Assembly: GCA_023427825.1 (NCBI GenBank)
Contig: JAEZAI010000363.1
Coordinates: forward strand, 1 to 28,060
Origin: Actinomycetes bacterium
GTDB lineage: Bacteria; Actinomycetota; Acidimicrobiia; Acidimicrobiales; Microtrichaceae
Direction of reading: 5' to 3'
Length of the DNA: 28,060 nt
Shown here: positions 20,996 through 28,060 of the stretch, one piece after another
Numbering within the stretch: position 1 is the stretch's first letter
Layout: every line of letters starts with the position of its first letter
Program-made: the position numbers and the translations under genes
Notes under the pieces: generated by a model
The model's database searches: none
Seen by the model: only the letters and a program-made list of their open reading frames with translations
Told to the model about the DNA's origin: nothing

Positions 20996-22276
20996 TCAGC
21001 CCACTGCCGGGTTCAGCAGATCGAGCTCGCTCTCCGGCATCTGACCGAGGCGGTTCCGCTGGGGGAAGAAGCCCGTCGGGATTCGCTCGACGATCGTCGC
21101 CGACGCGTAGTCGATGACCACGATCTCGTCGGTGCCCGACATCGTCACGAAGCACTTCGTGCCGTCCAGGCTGGTGGTCGCCCAGTAGGGCAGCAGACCG
21201 ACCTCGACGCGGGCATCCACTGAGAGATCGTCGGCGTCGACAAGGGACACCTCGTTGTCGATGGTCCCGACGTCGCACAGCGTCGACCGGTCGCCTGACA
21301 GCGCGAGGCCGTGATGTGCGGAGTTGTGGGGGTACACGTCGTAGCTCGTGTAGTTCTCGGCGGCGAAGGCGTTCAGCGGCTGGTCGCTCGTCGCCAACGT
21401 CGTTCCGGTGTCCATGTCGAACTTGATGAGCCCGTTCAGGTACGAGAGCTGGATGTAGGCGATCGACTCGTCGTCGTTGAACACCATCGGGCGGATGCCC
21501 CGGTCGAAGCCGTACGTGCGGACGACCTGGTAGGTGTTCGCATCGATCACCTGGAGCGTCCGGTCACCCTTGAAGTCGTTGAGGTCGTAGCCGAGCCCGA
21601 CGTTGCCGATGCTCGCGTTGTAGATGCGCTGCCCGTCGGCGGTCCAGTCGTTCTGGTGCGGGTACGCACCGGTCGGGAACTGGGCGACCTTCGACCCGGT
21701 CGCGGTGTCGAGGATCTCTGCGGTGTTCGACGTCGTCACCGAGACGACCAGTCGGGAGCCGTCCGGCGACAGGGCGATGTGGTCGGCGTGGAAGCCGTTG
21801 ATGACGTAGTGCCATTGGACCGGATGGCCGGCCCGGGTCAGGTCGATGGCGACCACGTCGCTCAGGTTCGACCTCGAGACGTACAGCGTCGTGCCGTCGG
21901 GCGAGAGCACGACGTCGTCGGCCCACCGCAGCCCGCCGGTCCGTTCGAACTTCTCGAGGTGCTGCTGCTGGGCCGTGACCGAGTAGGCGATCGCGGTGAT
22001 CGGGCTGGCGTTGATCTGTGCCAGGCGCTGCTCGATGTCCGGCACGACGTTGACGGAGCCGAGGTTCGCGAAGGAGTCGGGGTCGATGAACGAGATCGTT
22101 CCGGCCCCGCTGTTGCCGACGATCAGCACGTCACGCATCGGTCCCGACGTCGGCGCCGGTGGCTGGGGCGGCCCGTACACCGGCCCGGCGGCGCAGGCTG
22201 CGACCACCACCATCACGACGGCAGCCGTCAGCCACAGCGCCGGTCGTCGGCCACGCGAGAACACCGAAGTCAACAC
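20996..22276 (-). CDS. Secreted lipoprotein with YVTN/lactonase-like beta-propeller
   Basis: A 426-residue protein. The N-terminus is a lipoprotein signal: basic SRGRR, hydrophobic LWLTAAVVMVVVAA, lipobox VAAC with Cys28, then Gly/Pro-rich linker. The mature part has repeated blades of the YVTN/SMP-30-like type: SPDGTTLYVSRSNLSDVVAI, ALSPDGSRLVVSVTTSNTAE, TADGQRIYNASIGNVG, FNDDESIAYIQLSYLNGLIK, LSGDRSTLCDVGTIDNEVSL and SLDGTKCFVTMSGTDEIVVI. This gives about six to seven blades, a complete propeller. Such proteins are extracytoplasmic binding or scaffold proteins or lactonase-like enzymes; no catalytic residues can be assigned. It stands alone on the minus strand, with no partner gene. Confidence 0.82.
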   Translation of the reverse strand: MLTSVFSRGRRPALWLTAAVVMVVVAACAAGPVYGPPQPPAPTSGPMRDVLIVGNSGAGTISFIDPDSFANLGSVNVVPDIEQRLAQINASPITAIAYSVTAQQQHLEKFERTGGLRWADDVVLSPDGTTLYVSRSNLSDVVAIDLTRAGHPVQWHYVINGFHADHIALSPDGSRLVVSVTTSNTAEILDTATGSKVAQFPTGAYPHQNDWTADGQRIYNASIGNVGLGYDLNDFKGDRTLQVIDANTYQVVRTYGFDRGIRPMVFNDDESIAYIQLSYLNGLIKFDMDTGTTLATSDQPLNAFAAENYTSYDVYPHNSAHHGLALSGDRSTLCDVGTIDNEVSLVDADDLSVDARVEVGLLPYWATTSLDGTKCFVTMSGTDEIVVIDYASATIVERIPTGFFPQRNRLGQMPESELDLLNPAVG

Positions 22277-22539
22277 AAATCTCCCCCTGGGTTGCTCAGC
22301 GGGCGGGACTGTAGCGGGTGGCTGTCGAGCAACCCGCGTTGTGACGGTGGGGCGAGGGCGGAGCTCGTCGCCCGGTCGCTCGGGGATATCACGCTGTTAC
22401 GCTCGTCGGGCCTGCCCGAGGTCAGACCGGGCGCCGCCGGGCGAGGGGTTGCCGTGGGGATCACCAGCACGAGCGAGGTCGTGGGTCGGGCTGCAGCGCC
22501 GTGGGCGCCGCACGCGCCGACGGCGGTCGTCGCCGAATC

Positions 22540-23412
22540 GTGACCGGGCTCGCCGAGCGGCTGGTCGACGACGGCTGCATCAGGATCTCCGGAGCGCTCG
22601 ACCCCGGCTTCTGCGAGGAGGTCACCCGCTCGGCGGTCAGCCGGCTCGGCATCCGGGAGGACGACCCGGCGACGTGGCCGACGGGGACGGTGCACCTGCC
22701 GGTCGAGCACAACTGGTCGGTCGACGACGTCGCTCCCGCGGCCGCTGCGGCGATCGACGAGATCTGCGGCGGTGCCCGCCGGGTCGCCTTCGCCGGCATC
22801 CAGGACAACCTGATCGTGAACTTCCCGGCTGACCCCGAGGCGTGGTGGCCACCGGAGCGCTGGGACGCACCGACAGCCGGCTGGCACAAGGACGGGGACT
22901 GGTTCCGCCACTTCCTCGACAGCCCCGAGCAAGCGCTGCTCGTCATCGTCTTCTGGCGCGACGTCGTCGAGCGCCAAGGTCCCACCTACCTGGCTGTCGA
23001 CTCCATCCGCGGCGTGGCGGAGCTGCTCGCAGCACATCCCGAGGGGCTCGATCCTGGCGCCGTCCTCGCATCCGTCCCCGACATCCTCCGCGGATGCCGT
23101 CGGTTCGAGGCGCTGACGGGGGTGCAGGGCGACATCGTCCTGTGCCACCCGTTCGTGCTCCACACGGCGTCGGTCAACGCCGCGGCGAGATGGCCGGGTT
23201 CGTTGCGCTGCATCTCCAACACGTCGGTGATGCTCCGCCATCCGATGGAGCTCGCCGCCGACCATCCCACTCCGCTCGAACGTTCCGTGCAGCTGGCCCT
23301 GGGCGGCCGTCCCGTCCGCTTCCACGCGACCGGTGAGCGCGGCAAGGTGGTGTCCGAGCGCGAGCTCCGCTGGAAGGCGGAACGCGATCAGTCAGCGGGG
23401 TCGGTCGGATAG
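22540..23412 (+). CDS. Phytanoyl-CoA-dioxygenase-like Fe(II)/2-oxoglutarate enzyme
   Basis: A 290-residue protein starting at GTG 22540 (VTGLAERLVDDGCIRI); a GTG at 22501 would add 13 poor-looking residues. The PhyH-family iron ligands are visible: His116 and Asp118 in AGWHKDGDWF, and the distal His208 in LHTASVN, followed by Arg222 in LRCISNTSV as candidate 2-oxoglutarate anchor. The N-terminal pattern (LVDDGCIRISGALDPGFCEE) is that of PhyH-type proteins. Such enzymes hydroxylate lipid or small-molecule substrates; the substrate is unknown. The 3' end overlaps the convergent Gfo/Idh/MocA gene by 25 bases. Confidence 0.85.
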   Translation: MTGLAERLVDDGCIRISGALDPGFCEEVTRSAVSRLGIREDDPATWPTGTVHLPVEHNWSVDDVAPAAAAAIDEICGGARRVAFAGIQDNLIVNFPADPEAWWPPERWDAPTAGWHKDGDWFRHFLDSPEQALLVIVFWRDVVERQGPTYLAVDSIRGVAELLAAHPEGLDPGAVLASVPDILRGCRRFEALTGVQGDIVLCHPFVLHTASVNAAARWPGSLRCISNTSVMLRHPMELAADHPTPLERSVQLALGGRPVRFHATGERGKVVSERELRWKAERDQSAGSVG

Positions 23413-24380
23413 CGGACACCGAGCTGGCGCCGGATCTCGTCCATCGCCTCGCAGAGCGCGACGCTGTCGCTCCAGGGCATCGAGGGCGATTCCGTCAGTC
23501 CCGCCGCGACGCAGCGGTGCACTTCCTCGATCTCGAACCGCAGGCCGTCGCCCTCGTAGCTGGTGTCCACGATCTCGGTCCCCGCCGCGTCCACGATCCG
23601 CACACTCGGCGGGTCGTGCAGCGGCGCCGACAGCTCGATGCGGCCGTCCTCGCCATGGATGACCGCCGTCCAGTCCAGATCGATGCGCAGCGAGGAGATC
23701 GACACGCCCGCTCCGCCGCCGTCGTGGCGGGTGAGCACCGTGGTCACCTCGTCCACTCCGGTCGAACCGACCACTCCCACGGCATGGACCGACTCGATGG
23801 GTCCGAGCGCGAGCTCGGCGAGGTGCAGCGGGTAGATCCCCAGGTCGAGGAGCGCCCCGCCGCCGAGCGCAGGGTCGAACCACCGGTGCGCCGCGTCGAA
23901 CGGCGCACGGAAGCCGAAGTTCCCTTCGACGAGCACCGGCCGGCCGATCCGGTCATGGACGAGCTCGTCGCGGATGCGTCGGTACGCCGGGAGGAAGCGG
24001 CTCCAGAGCGCCTCCATCAGGAACCGTCCGTTTCGTCGGGCGGCCTCGATCATGGCGCTGACCTGCGAGGCGTGCGTCGCCATCGGTTCCTCGCACAGGA
24101 CGTGGGGGCCCGCGGCGAGGCACTCGACGGTGATGGCGGCGTGGTGCGAGTGGGGGAGCGCGACGTAGACGGCGTCGACGGCGGGGTGGCCGATCAGCTC
24201 CTGGTAGCTCCCCAACGCGATCGGTGCTCCGTGTGCGTCGGCGAAGGCGCGGGCCCGGTCGAGGTCGCTCGATGCGACGACCGTCAGCTCGCCTCCATCG
24301 CAGTCCGCCAGCGCAGTCGCGAACCGCTGGGCGATCCCGCCCGGGCCCGCCAGACCCCAGCGCAGGGGTGCCGCGCTCAC
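23388..24380 (-). CDS. Gfo/Idh/MocA-family NAD(P)-dependent oxidoreductase with EEP in place of EKP
   Basis: A 330-residue enzyme starting at GTG (24378-24380) with AGGGGG upstream. The N-terminal Rossmann fold has GLAGPGGIAQRFA (9-21), then VASSDLDRARAFA and AVDAVYVALPHSHH. The family's EKP motif reads CEEPMA: Glu98 (GAA, bases 24087-24089) stands where the Lys is nearly invariant. The C-terminal domain has GGGALLDLGIYPLHLAELAL and a central sheet with FGFRAPFDAAHRWF. In this family the Lys of EKP contacts the nicotinamide and substrate, so catalysis may be changed or lost. It is divergent from the GH78 gene and may oxidise a rhamnose- or glycoside-derived sugar; that link is inferred from position. 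Confidence 0.87.
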   Translation of the reverse strand: MSAAPLRWGLAGPGGIAQRFATALADCDGGELTVVASSDLDRARAFADAHGAPIALGSYQELIGHPAVDAVYVALPHSHHAAITVECLAAGPHVLCEEPMATHASQVSAMIEAARRNGRFLMEALWSRFLPAYRRIRDELVHDRIGRPVLVEGNFGFRAPFDAAHRWFDPALGGGALLDLGIYPLHLAELALGPIESVHAVGVVGSTGVDEVTTVLTRHDGGGAGVSISSLRIDLDWTAVIHGEDGRIELSAPLHDPPSVRIVDAAGTEIVDTSYEGDGLRFEIEEVHRCVAAGLTESPSMPWSDSVALCEAMDEIRRQLGVRYPTDPAD

Positions 24381-24506
24381 TGCACCCCCTGGATCCGACC
24401 GGATCGAGCCGGCTCACCGAGCTGTTGAGCGGAGGGCATGGTCGTGCGTTCCACCGGCGCTCCTCGATCGGGACGCACGCATCGTGCCCGATCGGCCGGA
24501 TGCGCC

Positions 24507-24529
24507 TGTGCGATAGTGTGAGATCGCAC
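24507..24529 (+). promoter_or_regulatory. Operator-like site before the alpha-L-rhamnosidase gene
   Basis: The site contains GTGCGAT (24508-24514) and ATCGCAC (24523-24529), perfect 7-bp inverted arms with an 8-base centre. It matches 19 of 23 bases of the site at 27978-28000 after the DeoR gene. A TAGTGT at 24514-24519 lies where a -10 box would be; no good -35 is seen 17 bases before it. Likely target of the locally encoded DeoR-type regulator. Confidence 0.55.
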
Positions 24530-24581
24530 GGTAGCGCACTCGGGCCGCGCCTCGAGAGGCGCTGCGGACGGGGGTCGGTTC

Positions 24582-27173
24582 ATGTCGTCAGTGGGGCAGG
24601 ACGCGACGGGCGAGGTGGCCGTCGTCGACCTGCGGGTCGAGCATCGTGACGCGTTCGGGATCGGCGTCGGTGCGCCGCGCCTGTCATGGCGGACCGCCAC
24701 ACGCATCGATGGCTGGCGGCAGCGTGCGGCCGACATCGAGATCGATGGCGCGGTGTTCTCCCACGTCGGAGCCGAGTCGGTGCTGGTCGCGTGGTCCGCG
24801 CCGCCCCTGCGATCTCGCCAGCGGGCGACGGTACGGGTCCGCGTGACGGGCGCGGACGGCTCACGCTCGGCCTGGTCCGCACCGCTCGGTGTCGAGGCCG
24901 CGCTGCTCGCGGATGCGGACTGGACGGCCGGGTGGATCTCGCCAGCGGTCCCGCTCGAGCACACGGCGCTGCTCCGGCGCGACTTCGACGCCCCCTCCGT
25001 GGAGCGGGGGCGACTGCACATCAGTTCTCTCGGCGTCTTCGAGGCGGAGCTCAACGGCGTCGTCGTCGGCGATCACGTGCTCGATCCCGGATGGACCAGC
25101 TACGGGAACCGGGTCGTCGCCGAGACGTTCGACGTGACCGGTCTGCTGCGCAACGGCGACAACACGCTCGGCATCCGCGTGGCGGACGGTTGGTTCCGCG
25201 GGCGACTCGGCGCCGACGCCTCGGCACGTCCGGCGCGCTACGGCGACCGGATCGCCGCCATCGCGCAGCTGGATGTGCTGACCACCGACGGCGTCGAGTC
25301 GACGGTGTGCCTCAGCGACTCGTCGTGGCGGTGGCGCGCCGGAGCGACGACCAGGGCGAGCATCTACGACGGCGAGGACCACGACGCCCGGCTCGAGTCC
25401 ATCGGTTGGAGCAGCCCGGGTTTCGACGACAGCGCGTGGTCCGCTGTCGACCTGATCCAGCACCACGGGCCACTGTCGTCGCGCCTCGGACCTCCGGTCC
25501 GACGGACCGAGGAGGTCGAGGTCGCCGAGGTGCTCGAGTCCGACCACGCCGAGCACCTCGTCGACTTCGGACAGAACCTCGTCGGCCGTCTGCGCCTCGA
25601 CGTCGAGGGACCCCGAGGGGCCACGATCGAGCTCCACCACTTCGAGGTGGTCGCGTCCGGGATCCCCGACGCTGCATCGCTGCGGAGCGCCGAGGCCACC
25701 GACCGCTACACCCTCGACGGCAACGGAACGGAGCGATGGGAGCCGCGCTTCACGTTCCACGGCTTCCGGTACGCGACGGTCGACGGGTGGCCCGGAGAGT
25801 TCGACACGAGCGCCATCCGCGCCGAGGTGTGCCACACCGACATGGCTCGTACCGGATGGTTCAGCTGTGACGATGAGCTGCTGGAGCGGTTCCACGACAA
25901 CGTGGTGTGGAGCATGCGCGGCAACTTCCTGGCGCTGCCCACCGACTGCCCGCAGCGCGATGAGCGACTCGGCTGGACCGGCGACATCGCCGTCTTCGCG
26001 CCGACGGCGTGCTTCCTCTACGACTGCGCAGGGATCCTGAGGTCGTGGCTGACCGACCTGGCCGCGGAGCAGCGCGACGACATGGGAGTTCCCTGGGTCG
26101 TGCCGAACGTCCTCGACGAGTGGATCGGATGCTCGGTGTGGGGGGACTCGGCGGTCTGGGTGCCGTGGACGCTCTACGAGCGGTTCGGTGACCTCGGGGT
26201 CCTCGAGGACCAGTACGAGAGCATGCGCCGATGGGCGGATCTGGCCGTCACATGGGCAGGCGGCGACGACGGCGACCTCCACCTGGAGTGGGTCTTCCAG
26301 TTCGGCGACTGGCTCGACCCCACCGCCCCCGGCGACGACCCGTCGGCCGGCGCGACCGACAAGCACCTCGTCGGGAACGCTGCGCTGTGCCGCACGCTCG
26401 GCCTGATGGCGCAGATCGCGGGATTGCTGGGACGCAACGGTGACGCTGACCGGTACGCGCAGCTGCACGAGCGCGCTCGGTCGTCCTTCGCGCGCAGCTA
26501 CGTCACCGATGAGGGCCGTCTCACCTCGGACGCCCAGACGGCGTACGCAGTCGCGATCTCATGGGACCTGATGCCGCGCGACCTGCGATCTGCAGCCGGC
26601 GACCGTCTCGCCGAGCTGGTCCGAGCCGCAGGTCACCGCATCGGAACGGGGTTCGTCGGCACGCCCCTGGTCTGCGACGCGCTCTGCGAGACGGGCCACG
26701 TCGCGGATGCCTACGCGCTGATCCTCCAGACCGACTCCCCTTCGTGGCTGAGCTCTGTCGAGCGGGGCGCCACGACGGTGTGGGAGCGCTGGGACGCGAT
26801 CCGAGCCGACGGCACGCCCCACCCGGCGGCGATGACGTCGTTCAACCACTACGCGTTCGGGGCGGTCGCCGACTGGCTCCACCGCTCCGTCGCCGGGCTC
26901 GCTCCCGACCTGCCCGGCTACCAGCGGCTCCGCGTCCGACCGCTCCCGGGGCCGGGTCTGAACCGTGCCTCGGCCCAGCACGACACTCCCTATGGACGCG
27001 CGGAAGTCGGTTGGGAGCGCCGAGGCGGCGACCTCCGGGTCTCGGCCGTGGTCCCGCCGAACACGACGGCGAGGGTGGAGCTGCCGGGATCCCCGACGTC
27101 GTTCGAAGTCGGCGCCGGGCGCCATCATTGGCAGGTGCAGGATCCGAGGCGTGCCGTGGAGGGCCAGCGATGA
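24582..27173 (+). CDS. Alpha-L-rhamnosidase (GH78)
   Basis: An 863-residue enzyme without a signal peptide, so probably cytoplasmic. The N-terminal beta-sandwich domains (about 1-330) include an Fn3-like segment (LSWRTATRIDGWRQRAADIE) and the lectin-like region with HISSLGVFEAELNGVVVGDH, DPGWTSYGNRVVAETFDVTG and GWFRGRLG. The (alpha/alpha)6 catalytic barrel (about 420-780) shows the GH78 motif LPTDCPQRDERLGWTGD with acidic residues Asp460, Glu461 and Asp468, then VVPNVLDEWIGCSVWGDSAV and the likely general base Glu735 in TTVWERWD. The length is normal for the family and the C-terminal beta domain is complete. It releases rhamnose from rhamnosides or oligosaccharides. Its stop overlaps the DeoR gene's ATG, so they form an operon under the operator at 24507-24529. 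Confidence 0.93.
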   Translation: MSSVGQDATGEVAVVDLRVEHRDAFGIGVGAPRLSWRTATRIDGWRQRAADIEIDGAVFSHVGAESVLVAWSAPPLRSRQRATVRVRVTGADGSRSAWSAPLGVEAALLADADWTAGWISPAVPLEHTALLRRDFDAPSVERGRLHISSLGVFEAELNGVVVGDHVLDPGWTSYGNRVVAETFDVTGLLRNGDNTLGIRVADGWFRGRLGADASARPARYGDRIAAIAQLDVLTTDGVESTVCLSDSSWRWRAGATTRASIYDGEDHDARLESIGWSSPGFDDSAWSAVDLIQHHGPLSSRLGPPVRRTEEVEVAEVLESDHAEHLVDFGQNLVGRLRLDVEGPRGATIELHHFEVVASGIPDAASLRSAEATDRYTLDGNGTERWEPRFTFHGFRYATVDGWPGEFDTSAIRAEVCHTDMARTGWFSCDDELLERFHDNVVWSMRGNFLALPTDCPQRDERLGWTGDIAVFAPTACFLYDCAGILRSWLTDLAAEQRDDMGVPWVVPNVLDEWIGCSVWGDSAVWVPWTLYERFGDLGVLEDQYESMRRWADLAVTWAGGDDGDLHLEWVFQFGDWLDPTAPGDDPSAGATDKHLVGNAALCRTLGLMAQIAGLLGRNGDADRYAQLHERARSSFARSYVTDEGRLTSDAQTAYAVAISWDLMPRDLRSAAGDRLAELVRAAGHRIGTGFVGTPLVCDALCETGHVADAYALILQTDSPSWLSSVERGATTVWERWDAIRADGTPHPAAMTSFNHYAFGAVADWLHRSVAGLAPDLPGYQRLRVRPLPGPGLNRASAQHDTPYGRAEVGWERRGGDLRVSAVVPPNTTARVELPGSPTSFEVGAGRHHWQVQDPRRAVEGQR

Positions 27174-27916
27174 GCATCGGGGCAGTCGACCGGGCGCAAC
27201 GGATCCGCGAGGAGCTCGACCGGGCTGGACGCGTGCGCGTGGTCGAGCTCGCGAACGAGATGGGCGTCAGCGAGATGACCATCCGCCGCGATCTCGACGA
27301 CATGGCTGAGGACGGCCTCCTCCAACGCGTCCACGGTGGCGCGATCGCAGTCGGGCCGCAGCCGTTCGCGCAGCGGCTGCACCAGCACGGACGAGCCAAG
27401 GACCGCATCGCAGCCAAGCTGGTCGAGCTCGTCGGCGAAGGCGGCGCGATCGGCATCGACGCCTCCACGACGATGCAGCGCCTCATCCCTCGGCTGCAGA
27501 GCGCCGGCGACCTCACGGTGCTCACCAACGGGCTCGACTCCTTCGCGGCGATGCAGGGCATCGCAGGTGTGACCGCGCTCCTGACCGGCGGCCGTTCGGA
27601 CGCGCGCACCGGCAGCCTGGTCGGTCCGCTCGCGGTCCGGGCCACGCACGACGTGCTCCTGCGCCGACTGTTCGTCTCCGCCGCGGCGGTCGACCCCGTC
27701 CACGGATCGTCCGAGGCGACCCTGGACGAGGCGGAGGTCAAGCTGGCGATGGCGGATGTCGCCGCTGAGGTCGTGCTGGCGGTGGACTCGTCCAAGCTCG
27801 GCCAGCGAGCTCCGGCCGCAGGCCTCGGCTCGGAGCGGGTCGCCATCCTCGTGACCGAGCTCGACCCCGACGACCCTCGGCTCGACCCGTACCGGGAGCG
27901 GTGGGACCTGCTCTGA
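27170..27916 (+). CDS. DeoR/GlpR-family transcriptional regulator
   Basis: A 248-residue regulator that starts at an ATG overlapping the rhamnosidase stop (ATGA). The N-terminal winged HTH (about 8-62) reads RIREELDRAGRVRVVELANE, MGVSEMTIRRDLDDMAEDGL and LQRVHGGAI, the standard DeoR signature. The C-terminal DeoRC sugar-phosphate sensor domain (about 75-230) has IGIDASTTMQRLIPRL, VLTNGLDSFAAMQ, LLTGGRSDARTGSLVGPLA, FVSAAAVDPVHGSSEATLDE and VLAVDSSKLGQRAPA. Such repressors bind sugar phosphates and control adjacent sugar-use operons. Here the likely targets are its own operon and the promoter that leaves the window to the right, which share an operator-like site. Confidence 0.92.
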   Translation: MSIGAVDRAQRIREELDRAGRVRVVELANEMGVSEMTIRRDLDDMAEDGLLQRVHGGAIAVGPQPFAQRLHQHGRAKDRIAAKLVELVGEGGAIGIDASTTMQRLIPRLQSAGDLTVLTNGLDSFAAMQGIAGVTALLTGGRSDARTGSLVGPLAVRATHDVLLRRLFVSAAAVDPVHGSSEATLDEAEVKLAMADVAAEVVLAVDSSKLGQRAPAAGLGSERVAILVTELDPDDPRLDPYRERWDLL

Positions 27917-27956
27917 GTCGGTGGATCGCGCACGGCGCACCTGCCCGACGCCCGGA

Positions 27957-28000
27957 CATCCTTGACCGGGTCAAGGATGTGCGGTATCGTGCGATCGCAC
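27957..28000 (+). promoter_or_regulatory. Promoter with 23-bp palindrome and operator-like site, reading out of the window
   Basis: TTGACC (27962-27967) and TATCGT (27985-27990), 17 bases apart, form a good sigma70-type promoter. The -35 lies inside a perfect palindrome: CATCCTTGACC (27957-27967), G, GGTCAAGGATG (27969-27979). The -10 lies inside the 23-base operator-like site 27978-28000, which is 19/23 identical to that before the rhamnosidase and ends in GTGCGATCGCAC, itself a palindrome. The regulated gene should start just right of the window. Confidence 0.6.
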
Positions 28001-28023
28001 AGAAACGGTCATAGCATCGTGAC

Positions 28024-28039
28024 GCCGGCCGCGGCCGGC
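28024..28039. repeat. 16-bp GC palindrome near the window end
   Basis: GCCGGCCGCGGCCGGC is a perfect 16-base palindrome, about 27 bases after the expected transcription start. It could fold in the leader of the next transcript, but GC-rich genomes produce such runs readily. An ATG at 28042 follows; too little sequence remains to judge whether it starts a gene. Confidence 0.3.
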
Positions 28040-28060
28040 GGATGAACATCTGCGGAGCAG

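Noticed and set aside
28042..28060. Start of a gene at the right edge (ATG at 28042)
   Set aside because: Only six codons are visible and no ribosome site is evident. The promoter upstream makes a gene nearby likely, but this start cannot be supported.
1..28060. CRISPR arrays, classical insertion sequences and rRNA genes
   Set aside because: No regularly spaced repeat-spacer series, no transposase with terminal inverted repeats and no rRNA-like sequence were seen.

Overview
The window is GC-rich, densely coding DNA with many GTG starts and short ATGA or GTGA gene overlaps. It carries a mycothiol-type DinB gene remnant, actinobacterial-style two-component and ABC genes, and a lysylphosphatidylglycerol-synthase-like membrane protein. 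This fits a high-GC actinomycete (Actinomycetota). A finer placement, for example Acidimicrobiia, would be a guess.

Left part (1-7890): the 3' end of an arylsulfatase gene; a translationally coupled pair of envelope genes (a DUF2319-type alpha/beta-hydrolase membrane protein and a kinase-like/LPG-synthase-TM fusion); a DUF1269 glycine-zipper protein on the minus strand; and a BrkB/YihY membrane protein. Two stretches of about 450-625 bases there show no convincing gene.

Middle part (7891-19720): a tandem array of integrative elements built on the 3' half of an initiator tRNA-fMet gene. The tRNA fragment occurs at 7891-7935, 11839-11882 and 19676-19720, and each copy is followed by its own terminator hairpin. 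The first two copies are each followed by a minus-strand tyrosine integrase (8075-9214 and 11971-13143). Element A carries a SWIM-associated/DUF6880-like protein, a small protein with an in-frame amber stop near its end, and a VapBC-like toxin-antitoxin pair. Element B carries an ABC/FtsX-type exporter divergent from a NarL-type two-component system, then a quinol-monooxygenase-like gene divergent from a GlxA-type AraC regulator, and the relic of a HigBA module. The element ends share an architecture I do not recognise from a named family: a pair of repeats with an exact 12-base period, mostly containing TCTAC, plus GGTAC motifs that are partly phased at 10 bases. The same right-end signature occurs at 17219 without a tRNA fragment, so element B is probably a composite of two elements whose junction has been lost. 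The 5' half of the tRNA is not in the window.

Right part (19721-28060): a frameshifted mycothiol-dependent DinB-like gene, an NTF2-like protein, a beta-propeller lipoprotein, a phytanoyl-CoA-dioxygenase-like enzyme, and a Gfo/Idh/MocA oxidoreductase whose EKP lysine is replaced by Glu. Divergent from the oxidoreductase is a GH78 alpha-L-rhamnosidase gene that overlaps a DeoR-family regulator gene. A 23-base operator-like site (19/23 identical) lies both in front of the rhamnosidase gene and just after the regulator gene, there overlapping a good sigma70-like promoter that points out of the window. This looks like a locally regulated rhamnoside-utilisation locus.
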